From: Candidatus Binatia bacterium
GTDB taxonomy: Bacteria > Vulcanimicrobiota > Vulcanimicrobiia > Vulcanimicrobiales > Vulcanimicrobiaceae
Assembly: GCA_035544215.1 (NCBI GenBank)
Contig: DATKHY010000003.1
Location: 506,501-570,500 of the forward strand
DNA: 64,000 nucleotides
Reading direction: 5' to 3'
The first letter of the stretch is position 1; the number at the start of each line of letters is the position of its first letter. Made by a program: the position numbers and the translations under genes. The notes under the pieces are model-generated. The model did no database searches and had not been told where the DNA came from. It saw nothing but the letters and a program-made list of their open reading frames with translations. Below, piece after piece: positions 16,754 to 24,705 of the stretch.

Positions 16754-17153
16754 ACCTGCACTTAGCCTAGAACCCTCGCAGCTGCACAGCCCGGCGCGGA
16801 TCGCATAGCGCCCTGCAGCCTAGAGCGGAGCGGATTAGATTCGGGGCGCTTAAGGCGTTGCAGCTCAGATCGGGCTGGCTAGGCTGCCGGAAGGGGGCGC
16901 ACAATTTTAGGGGCCTAACTCTTATCCCACAATGCTGCGGGACCGCCGGTGCTATGCGAGCAAAGCTGCCATGAGACGACGGCCTCGCTGGCGCGAACGC
17001 CGTGCAAAGTGCGGGGTGGCGGGGGCTGAGAAACGTTGTGCGGCCGCATTGCCCACCACCGTGCTCCGGGTCAGGGATTGGTCACACAGGAAATAAAACG
17101 AACCGTCTCGACCGTCAACGAACCTTCGCCATGCGAACGGCCTCTCGCACGAA
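16754..17153. other. 400-base intergenic stretch
   Basis: No RNA gene, repeat or convincing coding frame is seen between the cupredoxin and the next membrane protein. Short open frames have no ribosome binding site. It may hold the promoter for the following gene, but no good -10/-35 pair stands out. Confidence 0.4.
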
Positions 17154-17963
17154 ATGCGGCTTTATTACACGAATGATGCAGCTGCACGTGCGATGCATCG
17201 GGCATCACACGTGCGAAGACGAGTTGTCCCGCATATGCTTATTTGCGAGCGGGACGTGTGGGCCGAGGCGGTAAAAGAGCCGGTTGCAAGACTCGCACCG
17301 GTAAATGAGGTGATATTCGGAGTGACGACGCAATCGAGCACCTCTTGGAGGACCGAGCCACGTTGGCCGGCCATCCTCACTCTCGTCCTCGTATTTGCGC
17401 TCACGATGTCGCTTCCTAGCCGCTACAGGGAGGCGCCGATGTGGGTCTCCTGGGTGGGTGTCAGCTTCTGCGTAGCCTCAATGGTTGCCGTCAGCATCGC
17501 CCCAGCGAGCACGTTTTGGCATCATGTAGAGCGCTACATCTTGATCGCGATCGTCATAATAGGCTGCACCTTGAACATTGCGGGCGCGGCCCGACTCATC
17601 GCGGACATGCTAACTGCGACACACGCCTATAGCAGCACAACGTTGCTAGCGACGGCAACGGTGATTTGGACTCTTAACGTTTTACTCTTCGCGCTTCTTT
17701 ATTGGCAGACTGATCGCGTCGGCCCAAGGCTACTCTCCGAAGACTTCCACTTCGTTCAGCAAGAAGGATTAGAAGCTACAAAATGGGAGCCGCGCTTCAT
17801 CGATTATCTCTTTCTCGCATTTGCGACATCGACGTCATTCACGCCGCCGGACTCTTCGAGAGCTATGAGCCATAGAGCAAAGCTGCTTGCGATGTTGCAG
17901 GCTTCGATCTCGATGGTAACGCTGTTCTTAATCGCGTCGCGGGCGATCGCTACGCTCTCATAG
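17154..17963 (+). CDS. Multi-pass membrane protein, DUF1345-like
   Basis: The frame gives up to 269 residues; the start is uncertain, with ATGs at 17154 and 17235 and no clear ribosome site before either. Hydrophobic segments lie near residues 74-90, 96-118, 126-150, 165-185 and 245-265. The C-terminal part FIDYLFLAFATSTSFTPPDS followed by SRAMSHRAKLLAMLQA resembles the channel-like end of DUF1345 membrane proteins. Function unknown. It is one of the genes of the A/T-richer stretch. Confidence 0.55.
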   Translation: MRLYYTNDAAARAMHRASHVRRRVVPHMLICERDVWAEAVKEPVARLAPVNEVIFGVTTQSSTSWRTEPRWPAILTLVLVFALTMSLPSRYREAPMWVSWVGVSFCVASMVAVSIAPASTFWHHVERYILIAIVIIGCTLNIAGAARLIADMLTATHAYSSTTLLATATVIWTLNVLLFALLYWQTDRVGPRLLSEDFHFVQQEGLEATKWEPRFIDYLFLAFATSTSFTPPDSSRAMSHRAKLLAMLQASISMVTLFLIASRAIATLS

Positions 17964-17977
17964 GGCGAGGCTGGGCG

Positions 17978-18340
17978 CTAATGACGGTCGAACCAAAGGT
18001 ATTGAAGGGCGACGGCAAGCGTGGAAAACTGCTGGCCGAGTCCACCGCTCAACCAGCGCGACCACGAGACCTTCGCTGATAAGCCCGATCCCATTGGCTG
18101 CGAAAACGTGAGACCGTAGCGCGAGTGTGCAGGGAATTGACCGGCGTCGTACCGTTTACGCTCGTCGCACCGCCCGAGTAATAATTCCCAGCGTGGTGCT
18201 CGGCTTGCGACGCGTGAACTCTGTCGGCGGAAGAGCTCGACCAAAGAGATTCACGCCGAAACGGGCTCGGAAATCTGCGAACCCATAGCGCGAGGACGCA
18301 AGTTGCACCCTTAATCGCCGGCATTTGAGGTTGGCGGGTC
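17978..18340 (-). pseudogene. Decayed outer-membrane beta-barrel gene (MetA-pathway-of-phenol-degradation-like)
   Basis: Two pieces in different frames can be read on the minus strand. Upstream: LASSRYGFADFRARFGVNLF then GRALPPTEFTRR. Downstream: SRYGLTFSQPMGSGLSAKVS, then WSRWLSGGLGQQFSTLAVAL and QYLWFDRH, ending in a stop. These match the beginning and the very end of the outer-membrane transporter family named after phenol degradation, where the last strand reads SxAWQYxW. The family is about 300 residues, so a large internal part is gone and at least one frameshift separates the pieces. It supports an outer membrane in this lineage. Confidence 0.6.
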
Positions 18341-18347
18341 CGCACAC

Positions 18348-19307
18348 CTATGGCACGTAGTTACTTCCGTCGACAACACTTTCTGCATACGCCACGAGAG
18401 TCCCCACTACTTTTCCACTGGGATAGTCGACCTCAACGACGTCGCCGGTATCGCTATCCAGTACCCATGCTCGGGTGTTAGCAGCGTTGATCTTCACATC
18501 GCTTGGGAATCCCCAGTGAGATCCCAAATGGCCCGACACGGTGTTGTAGGGCGGTTTTATTATGTCCACCGCCCTGTTGTATGGCTGGGTAAGAATGATA
18601 TCGTCGTGCTTATCGACAGCCATTGCGCCCGTCTGCCCGAGCCTTACCCCTAGTACCTTGTGTTTGCAAGCGTCGAAGTCGGTGAACTCAACGATATGGC
18701 CCACGTTGCCACTATAATAAGCTGCAAAAACGACTTCTCCGGTAGTTCCCGTTGCAACACCTGTAGGTGCCGCTACGACGGAACACTTCTTCACGACGAA
18801 GTTGGCTTGTTGATAGTATTCGTTGATGTAACCGGTATAGTCAGCCTCGAAAATGTCTCCCAGTCTGTCCGTAGTAACAGCTATCGGCGAGCTCATTCCG
18901 GCTTTATAAGTAAACGGCATCGAGGTTAGGTAGCTATACTGAGTAATGCTTCGCGCGAGGTTGTTGGCGACATATAATCCGTGGGAGTCGACCCAAAGGC
19001 CATCGGGGCTGCTGATCCCTTGTTTGATTTGGCCCAGTTTCTTAAACGTCCCGTTTTGATAGATCTGGATGAGGCTTTTCGCGCTACTTACGAACTCGCC
19101 AACGAACAGGTCTTTTGTGCTTACCGAGTCGGGACGAATGCCCCCGGTTTGGCCCCAGTCTAACAGCGCCTGGGGCACCGCAGCGGTCGGGAGGGCTGAC
19201 TCCCCTCGCTGCAAGCCACTGCTAGAGCACGCGGCGAGGAACAGGACCGCGCTCGTCGCGGCGGCTGAAGCGATCGAAACGTTCCGGAAAAGACCCAGGC
19301 TCATCAT
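18348..19307 (-). CDS. Beta-propeller (NHL/YncE-like) lipoprotein
   Basis: A 319-residue protein with a lipoprotein signal (SAAATSAVLFLAACSSSG, lipobox LAAC). The remainder has repeated beta-propeller-like blades: SSPDGLWVDSHGLYVANN, SPIAVTTDRLGDIFEADY, GAMAVDKHDDIILTQPYN, GFPSDVKINAANTRAWVLD. Such propeller lipoproteins are structural or sensing surface proteins without known chemistry. A -10 hexamer TATACT and GGAGGA precede the ATGATG start. It is the right-hand member of the A/T-richer island. Confidence 0.75.
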   Translation of the reverse strand: MMSLGLFRNVSIASAAATSAVLFLAACSSSGLQRGESALPTAAVPQALLDWGQTGGIRPDSVSTKDLFVGEFVSSAKSLIQIYQNGTFKKLGQIKQGISSPDGLWVDSHGLYVANNLARSITQYSYLTSMPFTYKAGMSSPIAVTTDRLGDIFEADYTGYINEYYQQANFVVKKCSVVAAPTGVATGTTGEVVFAAYYSGNVGHIVEFTDFDACKHKVLGVRLGQTGAMAVDKHDDIILTQPYNRAVDIIKPPYNTVSGHLGSHWGFPSDVKINAANTRAWVLDSDTGDVVEVDYPSGKVVGTLVAYAESVVDGSNYVP

Positions 19308-19325
19308 GCGAAGTCCTCCGCGGCT

Positions 19326-19331
19326 AGTATA
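19326..19331 (-). promoter_or_regulatory. Putative -10 element of the propeller lipoprotein gene
   Basis: TATACT on the minus strand, about 18 bases before the ATG and followed by GGAGGA at the correct ribosome-site distance. No clear -35 hexamer. Confidence 0.45.
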
Positions 19332-19401
19332 GCAGAGCCGGTTTTCGATGCGCGCTCAGGTAATGATTCAGGTCGGCACCCAACGCCGAGGATAAGCGGC
19401 G

Positions 19402-20202
19402 CTAGCGGCAGCGGTCCATGCCGGGCAGCACGGCGCTCAGCACCTGATCCTCGGTGTCGCCGGTCAGCCTCTGGCTGATGTCGACCAGCGCGGCAACTCC
19501 GCCGACCGGCGTGCCCGCGAAGAGGGAGCCGTGGGGTAGCGCGCCGCCAGCCGGCAGCGGCGACGAACCCGGCGACGCGAGAATCGGATCGCCCAGCTTG
19601 AGGTTCTTGTCGACGATGCTGCCAGCACCCAGTGCTCCAGCCGTGTTATCGCCGCGCGCAAACATATCGTCGAGCGCCGCCGTTTCGTACTCTCCCGAGA
19701 TGAGGTTCAGGGAGCGCTCTTGCGCCTCGGCGATGGCTAAGAGGGCCGATTTCATCGTTGCCAGTTCGCGGTCCGCGTCGTTCTGAGGATGTTCCGCAAA
19801 ACGCCTCGGATCGTTGAGCAGGCCGTAGACCCGCTGCAGATTGTGCGCGATCTGACCCATGACTTGCCCGAGCTGATACTGGTCCATCCGGACGCTCGGC
19901 GCGCCTAGGTTTTGCGGCGGAACACCTGGCACGGGGCCGGGCATGCCGGTCCGATCGACGACGCCGTCGTACGCGGTCTTCGCGAGCAGCGATCGGCCTT
20001 GCTCGATCACGCGGTCGTTGACGCGCAGGCCTTCGACGGCATGGAAGACGTTCTCCCGAAAAGCCTCGCAGAACGGGCTCGTCTTCATGCGAATGATCGT
20101 TTTCAGGGCCGGCGGGGGCGTGGGATTCGGAGCCGGTGCCGACGGCTTCTGGAGCGCCAAGATCATGAACGCTGCGCCCAGCATCATCTGTAAGGGTACC
20201 AC
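19402..20202 (-). CDS. Secreted hypothetical protein
   Basis: A 266-residue frame with a short hydrophobic start (MLGAAFMILALQ at residues 7-18) and a proline-rich linker (PSAPAPNPTPPPA). The body has PFCEAFRENVFHAVEGLRVN near residue 45, a helical region with QVMGQIAHNLQRVYGLLNDP, and an end near VLPGMDRC. Paired cysteines near each end could form a disulfide. No known domain is recognised; the start could be at either of the first two methionines. Confidence 0.65.
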   Translation of the reverse strand: MVPLQMMLGAAFMILALQKPSAPAPNPTPPPALKTIIRMKTSPFCEAFRENVFHAVEGLRVNDRVIEQGRSLLAKTAYDGVVDRTGMPGPVPGVPPQNLGAPSVRMDQYQLGQVMGQIAHNLQRVYGLLNDPRRFAEHPQNDADRELATMKSALLAIAEAQERSLNLISGEYETAALDDMFARGDNTAGALGAGSIVDKNLKLGDPILASPGSSPLPAGGALPHGSLFAGTPVGGVAALVDISQRLTGDTEDQVLSAVLPGMDRCR

Positions 20203-20322
20203 CGGCGCGGCGACGCGTCATTGAAGGCGCCGAAGCTGGCAAGCAGGCATCCCCTAGCGGCTCCCGAACGGCCGAAATTTCGTTCACCGGCAAGCCCGAA
20301 ACGTGCAGAAAGGACCTGCGAC

Positions 20323-20640
20323 ATGGCGACAACGACTAAACTGGAGCGCGACGCCGTCTCCCTCGACCCGAAGCACTACACCGTGGAGGCCGACACGGAC
20401 ACGGTCCGCATCGTGCGCATTCGCTACGGGAGCGGGGAGCAGTCGGTCATGCACCAGCACGGCCGCGGCGTCGGCATCTTCCTTACGGATGGCGACTTTA
20501 CGTTCAAGTTCTCGGACGGCAGAGCTGAGCGCGTTGTTTCCAAGAAGGGCGACTTCATCAACTTCGACGAGCCGTGGGAGCACAACCCGGTGAACAACTC
20601 GAATCAACCCTTCGAACCGATCTACATCGAGGTCAAGTAA
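20323..20640 (+). CDS. Small cupin-fold protein
   Basis: A 105-residue single cupin barrel, with AAAGGA nine bases before the ATG. Visible cupin motifs: GSGEQSVMHQHGRGVGIFLTD (metal-type histidines in HQH) and later KKGDFINFDEPWEHNPVN with the third histidine. Such stand-alone cupins bind small ligands or act as simple isomerases or dioxygenase-like proteins; nothing in the context decides. The 3' end overlaps a small minus-strand gene by 19 bases. Confidence 0.8.
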   Translation: MATTTKLERDAVSLDPKHYTVEADTDTVRIVRIRYGSGEQSVMHQHGRGVGIFLTDGDFTFKFSDGRAERVVSKKGDFINFDEPWEHNPVNNSNQPFEPIYIEVK

Positions 20641-20822
20641 TCGGCCGGAGCGTCGATGTTGGCGCGCAGCTCGCCGAGCGAACACCGGCTCACCTCGCGG
20701 CCGTTGACGTTGGCGAGGACGACGACGTCGGGGTGACTGCGGATGCGGTCGATGCGGAAGACGCCGCAGTGGCCGCGTAGGGTAAACCACTCGGGGAACT
20801 CGGCGAAGGCCATCTGGTTCAT
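20622..20822 (-). CDS. Small hypothetical protein
   Basis: A 66-residue frame (MNQMAFAEFPEWFTLRGHCG... ending NIDAPADYLTSM) with amino-acid use typical of a folded soluble protein and no signal peptide. It overlaps the cupin gene tail to tail. It is not recognised as a known family; a real but short conserved protein is more likely than chance. Confidence 0.5.
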   Translation of the reverse strand: MNQMAFAEFPEWFTLRGHCGVFRIDRIRSHPDVVVLANVNGREVSRCSLGELRANIDAPADYLTSM

Positions 20823-20878
20823 GCCTCAAGCCTAGCCGCGCGGGGCGGCCGCCACCACGAAGTTTCTAGAAATTTGAA

Positions 20879-20904
20879 GCGGCGGCGCTTTTACGCGCCG
20901 CCGC
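20879..20904 (-). terminator. Perfect 10-base-pair GC hairpin
   Basis: GCGGCGGCGC and GCGCCGCCGC flank a six-base loop TTTTAC. It lies just after the stop of the kelch-like lipoprotein (minus strand), where a terminator is expected; only a weak T-rich run (CAAATTTCT) follows. Confidence 0.55.
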
Positions 20905-20932
20905 AACTACGGCCGCTTCAGGGATCGAGGTG

Positions 20933-22519
20933 CTAGCTGACCGTCACGCTGACGCCGGCCGACTGGATGCCGTTAACCACCACATAGAGCGTACTCGCGC
21001 CGGTCTCGATGCCGGACGGAACGTCGAACATCGTCGACACCGTCTTGCTCGATCCGATGCCCATGTAGCTGTGGTTGTGGGTCTTGCAGTAGAACACGTG
21101 TCCCGTCGAGCTGTTCACGATGCGCACGAGCGGATAGTTCGTGGCTTCCTGAACGTCGTCGCCGTAGAAGTTCGCCTGCGTGAAGCCGTTGAAGCGCCTG
21201 CCGCTGACCGTGTACGTGGTTCCCGGAGCGAGCGACGACGGCACCGACGTGATCGAGGGAGCTGTGCTGTGGTGATGGTGCAGGGCCGCTGAGCCGGAAT
21301 AGATCTCTACGTCCGTCGATCCGTCGGTCTCCATGATCTGCCCCGTCGGCAGAACCAGCAGCCGGACGTTGTAGCTCGAGTCATTGGGAGCGTTCGGCGG
21401 CGCCGCGAGGCTGTTGATCGCCGTGCCGTTGAAGAGGTAGAACGTCGCCGGTGCGTTATAGCAGCCGGGGCTGGCTACGATCATCACCTGGCCGTTGGGC
21501 AGCACCGACGATGGACCGTCCGCGACATCGACCCCTGAGGGGAATGCCGGGCCTGCCTTCCACGTCTTTAGATTGACGTTGTAGATCGCCGTCTGACCGT
21601 TCGCTCCGGCGACCCACACTGTGTTATTCGGCCGCATGCTTTGCGGACCCATCTCGGTGCACTGCACGAGACTACCGGGTAGGTTGCCCGCCGTTGACCA
21701 TGAGTTAGCCGTGGGGTTGTATTCCTCCGAGTTCGGCGCAAGTTCAACGTCGGCGGTCAAAACGTTGCCGCTGCGCAGCAGCGTCCAGCCCTCCTCACTG
21801 TTGGGGTCGTGCTTGCCGGTGCCGATCTGCGTCCACGTCATCGACGACTCGTTCAAGAGCGCCTGATTGCTCGTGCAGCAGTTGCCGAGCATGTACGTGC
21901 CGTTGGCGAGCACGACGCTCGACGCGTCGCCGATCTCGCCCCAGCCGGTGGGGCCCGTCACGGCGGTCCACGCGTTCGTGGACGGATCGTAGATGGCGCC
22001 GAGATTCGTTTCGTCCTGGTGGCAGAAGTTATACTCGCCGCCGTTGACGATCAGCTTGCCGTCGGGAAGAACCGCCGAACCGAAGTAGAGCGGGCCGTAA
22101 CTGGACGGCAGCGAGCCCATCTTGGTCCACGTGCCGTTGACGTAGCTGCCGGTCTTGTCAGGCGTGAGACTGTACCAGTTGCTCGTGCAGTAGTCCGACA
22201 CCATGATCGTCCCGTTGGTCATCAGGACCTCCGTGCCGGGCCCGCTGCTCCACGGCGCTACCGAAGTGACCGGCGTCCACCCGGCCAGGCGTGCGCGAGT
22301 GCGTTCGGCGCTCGTGATGTGATGGCGCCGCGGCGGCGGATACGCCGGCGTATGCCGGAAGTGAAACAGTTTTGTTGCAGCGCTCATCCCGGTCGAGCGA
22401 TCGGATTGGACCGCCGGCGTGCCAGGGGAGCTCGCGATCGGCGCGCCTGCATTGCCGCTGCACCCGGCGATCAGAACCGCCGGGGCGAGCGCCGATAGAA
22501 GAATTCCTAAACGTCGCAT
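20933..22519 (-). CDS. Kelch-repeat / galactose-oxidase-like lipoprotein
   Basis: A 528-residue protein with a lipoprotein signal (LLSALAPAVLIAGCSGNAG). About residues 80-430 form a kelch-type propeller: LPDGKLIVNGGEYNF, YDPSTNAWTAVTGPTGWGEI, LLRSGNVLTADVELAPNSEE, YNPTANSWSTAGNLPG. About 430-528 is an Ig-like domain (APSITSVPSSLAPGTTYTVS) of the DUF1929 kind that ends galactose oxidase-like proteins. The active-site Cys-Tyr pair of galactose oxidase is not identifiable, so an enzyme function is not claimed. Confidence 0.78.
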   Translation of the reverse strand: MRRLGILLSALAPAVLIAGCSGNAGAPIASSPGTPAVQSDRSTGMSAATKLFHFRHTPAYPPPRRHHITSAERTRARLAGWTPVTSVAPWSSGPGTEVLMTNGTIMVSDYCTSNWYSLTPDKTGSYVNGTWTKMGSLPSSYGPLYFGSAVLPDGKLIVNGGEYNFCHQDETNLGAIYDPSTNAWTAVTGPTGWGEIGDASSVVLANGTYMLGNCCTSNQALLNESSMTWTQIGTGKHDPNSEEGWTLLRSGNVLTADVELAPNSEEYNPTANSWSTAGNLPGSLVQCTEMGPQSMRPNNTVWVAGANGQTAIYNVNLKTWKAGPAFPSGVDVADGPSSVLPNGQVMIVASPGCYNAPATFYLFNGTAINSLAAPPNAPNDSSYNVRLLVLPTGQIMETDGSTDVEIYSGSAALHHHHSTAPSITSVPSSLAPGTTYTVSGRRFNGFTQANFYGDDVQEATNYPLVRIVNSSTGHVFYCKTHNHSYMGIGSSKTVSTMFDVPSGIETGASTLYVVVNGIQSAGVSVTVS

Positions 22520-22611
22520 GGTGACTCCTCGTCGAGAGTAGCGCGGGAAACTACGAGCCCTTCGCTTTGAGCGCCGCGCGTAGTGATAACGTCGGTCGAA
22601 ATAGAAAAGTT

Positions 22612-22983
22612 CTAGCGCTTCTTCCGCGCGGCGGTCTTCCTCGCCGGAGCCTTCCGCGCGGGAGCTTTTGATGTGGCTTTCTTCCGAGATGTGCCGCGTG
22701 CGCCCCGCTTGGACATAACGGCTTCTTTGAGCGCCTTCGCCGGCAGGAACTTGAAGACGCGCTTTGCAGGCACTTTTACCTGCTCACCCGTCGCCGGATT
22801 GCGCGCCATGCGCGCTGCGCGATCGCGAACCTTGAACTGCCCAAAGCCCGGGATCTTGACCGCCTCGCCCGAAACCACCGCCGCCTGAATGTCGTCAAAA
22901 ACGCCGTCGATCAATGCGACCGCGTCCCTACGCGAGAGCTCGCACCGATCGACCGCCGAGCGCACCAAATCTAGTTTGTTCAT
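22612..22983 (-). CDS. HU-family DNA-binding protein with histone-H1-like tail
   Basis: A 123-residue protein; AAAGGAA lies before the ATG at 22983. The first 90 residues are a standard HU/IHF fold (NKLDLVRSAVDRCELSRRDA, VKIPGFGQFKVRDRAARMAR, NPATGEQVKVPAKRVFKFLP). The last 30 residues are a low-complexity Lys/Ala/Arg tail (KKATSKAPARKAPARKTAARKKR in two pieces), like the tail of mycobacterial HupB. It binds and compacts DNA; the tail likely strengthens binding and is a site for acetylation in relatives. Confidence 0.92.
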   Translation of the reverse strand: MNKLDLVRSAVDRCELSRRDAVALIDGVFDDIQAAVVSGEAVKIPGFGQFKVRDRAARMARNPATGEQVKVPAKRVFKFLPAKALKEAVMSKRGARGTSRKKATSKAPARKAPARKTAARKKR

Positions 22984-23086
22984 CGGTTCCTTTCGTGTTG
23001 AAAAAGCAGCCACTGACGTGCTAAATCGCTTCGCGCTGCTTGCTACGAAATGATGATGGACTCCTTGTCGAAAAGCTAATCCGCTC

Positions 23087-24364
23087 ATGCCCGGCAAGGT
23101 CGCGACCTTTCATCCCGGTCCGCTGCGCGGCAACGTCGGCGTCCCAGGCGACAAGTCGATTTCGCACCGGGCGTTGATCGTGGCCGCCCGGTGCGCCGTC
23201 CCAATCCGTATCTCGCATCTCAACCCGGGCCGCGATGTGCGCGCGACGCGCCAAGCGGTCATCGCGCTCGGAAGCCGCATCGCGGGAGACGGCGACGACG
23301 TCGTCGTGCACCCCGGCCCGTGGCGAACGCCGGACCGCGCGCTCGATTGCATGAACTCCGGTTCGACCGCCAGGATGCTCCTAGGCGCCTGCAGCGGCGC
23401 GAACGTGGCCGCCGCATTCGACGGGGACGCGTCGCTGCGCCGCCGCCCCATGGAGCCGGTGGCCGCGCAGCTGCGCGCCTTCGGTGCGAAGATCCGGACG
23501 TCCGAGGGTCGTCTGCCGCTTGAGTTGTCCGGCACCCCGGCGATCGAAACGCGCCGATTCATCCTGCTCGCGCCCTCCGCGCAGGTCAAATCGGCGCTGC
23601 TGTTTGCCGGGCTGTTCGCCGGCGTTCCGGTGCGGATCGGCGGAGATCGCGGCTCGCGCGATCACACAGAGCGGCTCTTGCGCTATCTCGGGGCGGAAAT
23701 CGAATGGAACGCCCGCACCGTCGAGTTGAGCGTGACGGCGCTCGCGAGCCGTGCCGTGGAGGTTGCCGGAGACATCTCGGCCGCCGCGTTCTTCATCACG
23801 GCGGCGGCGATTACGCCCGGCAGCGCGATCGTCATTGGCGACGTGGGCGTCAATCCTACTCGCACGGGGCTCCTCGACGCGCTGCGCGCGATGGGCGCGA
23901 GCATCGACCTGTGCAACGAGCGAATGCAAAGCGGCGAGCCGGTCGCGGACGTGGCCGTCGAGTACCGCCCGCTGAGCGCGGCGCGGATCGGGCGCGAGCT
24001 CGCGCTACGCGCCATCGACGAGATCCCCCTCCTGGCTGTCGCCGCGGCCTTCGCCCCGGGAACGACGACGATCGACGGCGTCGCGGACCTGCGCACGAAG
24101 GAGTCGGATCGTATCGCGGCCATCGAGCGGCTCCTCGACGCGGTGGGCATCCGCGCGGCTTACGAGCGGCATGGACTCGCGATCACGGGGGGCAGGCCGG
24201 CGCAGCGCGGCACCCTCGTCACGACGCACGACGACCATCGCATCGCCATGGCAGCGGCGGTGTTAGGCTGCGCGGCGGGCCCGCTGGCTATCGACAGCGA
24301 CGCGAGCCTGGACGTGAGCTTTCCGGGGTTCGTCGCGGCGCTGGAGCGCCTGCGCGCCGGTTAG
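23087..24364 (+). CDS. aroA: 3-phosphoshikimate 1-carboxyvinyltransferase (EPSP synthase)
   Basis: A 425-residue enzyme joining shikimate-3-phosphate and PEP in the sixth step of chorismate synthesis. Motifs: VPGDKSISHRALI, CMNSGSTARMLLGAC, the mid-protein GDRGSRDHTERLLRYLG, LRTKESDRIAAIERLLDAVG and DDHRIAMAAAVLG. Full length; divergent from the HU gene, with about 100 bases between. The stop shares bases with the stop of the convergent zinc-ribbon gene (TTAG: TAG on plus, TAA on minus). Confidence 0.95.
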   Translation: MPGKVATFHPGPLRGNVGVPGDKSISHRALIVAARCAVPIRISHLNPGRDVRATRQAVIALGSRIAGDGDDVVVHPGPWRTPDRALDCMNSGSTARMLLGACSGANVAAAFDGDASLRRRPMEPVAAQLRAFGAKIRTSEGRLPLELSGTPAIETRRFILLAPSAQVKSALLFAGLFAGVPVRIGGDRGSRDHTERLLRYLGAEIEWNARTVELSVTALASRAVEVAGDISAAAFFITAAAITPGSAIVIGDVGVNPTRTGLLDALRAMGASIDLCNERMQSGEPVADVAVEYRPLSAARIGRELALRAIDEIPLLAVAAAFAPGTTTIDGVADLRTKESDRIAAIERLLDAVGIRAAYERHGLAITGGRPAQRGTLVTTHDDHRIAMAAAVLGCAAGPLAIDSDASLDVSFPGFVAALERLRAG

Positions 24365-24645
24365 GCCGCCGGCTCGGAGGCCGGCGACGAGGGCTTCTTC
24401 TCGCTCTTCTCGGCCGCGGCGGGCTTTTCAGACTTCTCCGCCTTTTCGGGCTTACTGCCGGAGCCCGAACCCCGCGAGTCCGTCACGTAGAATCCCGAGC
24501 CCTTGAAGAGCACGGGGGCGGCGTTAAACACTCTGCGCAGCGGGGCGCCGCAGCTAGGACACGGTGCGTCGTGGGTCTCGTCGAAGCCGTGCCGCACCTC
24601 GTGGATCCGCCCGCAGCGCGTGCACGCATAGTCATAGAGCGGCAT
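24361..24645 (-). CDS. FmdB-family zinc ribbon protein
   Basis: A 94-residue protein; residues 1-40 are the regulatory FmdB zinc ribbon (MPLYDYACTRCGRIHEV then CPSCGAPLRRVF) with two CxxC knuckles. The last 40 residues are low-complexity (KPEKAEKSEKPAAAEKSEKK), likely disordered. The family is often near translation or amide-metabolism genes but its function is unsettled. TATACT ends six bases before the ATG, so its mRNA is probably leaderless. Confidence 0.9.
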   Translation of the reverse strand: MPLYDYACTRCGRIHEVRHGFDETHDAPCPSCGAPLRRVFNAAPVLFKGSGFYVTDSRGSGSGSKPEKAEKSEKPAAAEKSEKKPSSPASEPAA

Positions 24646-24651
24646 GGTCAG

Positions 24652-24657
24652 AGTATA
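24652..24657 (-). promoter_or_regulatory. -10 element six bases before the FmdB start
   Basis: TATACT then CTGACC then ATG. Transcription starting six or seven bases after the -10 would begin at the A of the ATG, so the mRNA would have no leader. An AAGGAGG upstream of the -10 is too far from the start to act as a ribosome site. Confidence 0.5.
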
Positions 24658-24705
24658 GCCTCCTTAGCACTCTCGGTCAATGACTGCTAGCGCCGGCTTG
24701 CCGAA

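Noticed and set aside
16754-17153. Small RNA or hidden gene in the 400-base gap
   Set aside because: No promoter-terminator pair, tRNA-like fold or coding-like frame could be seen by eye.
13296-19400. Intact genomic island with att sites flanking it
   Set aside because: I looked for a second copy of the tRNA-Leu 3' end (GGTTCGACTCCCACC) near the right side and found none, and no integrase gene is visible. Only an island-like composition is claimed.
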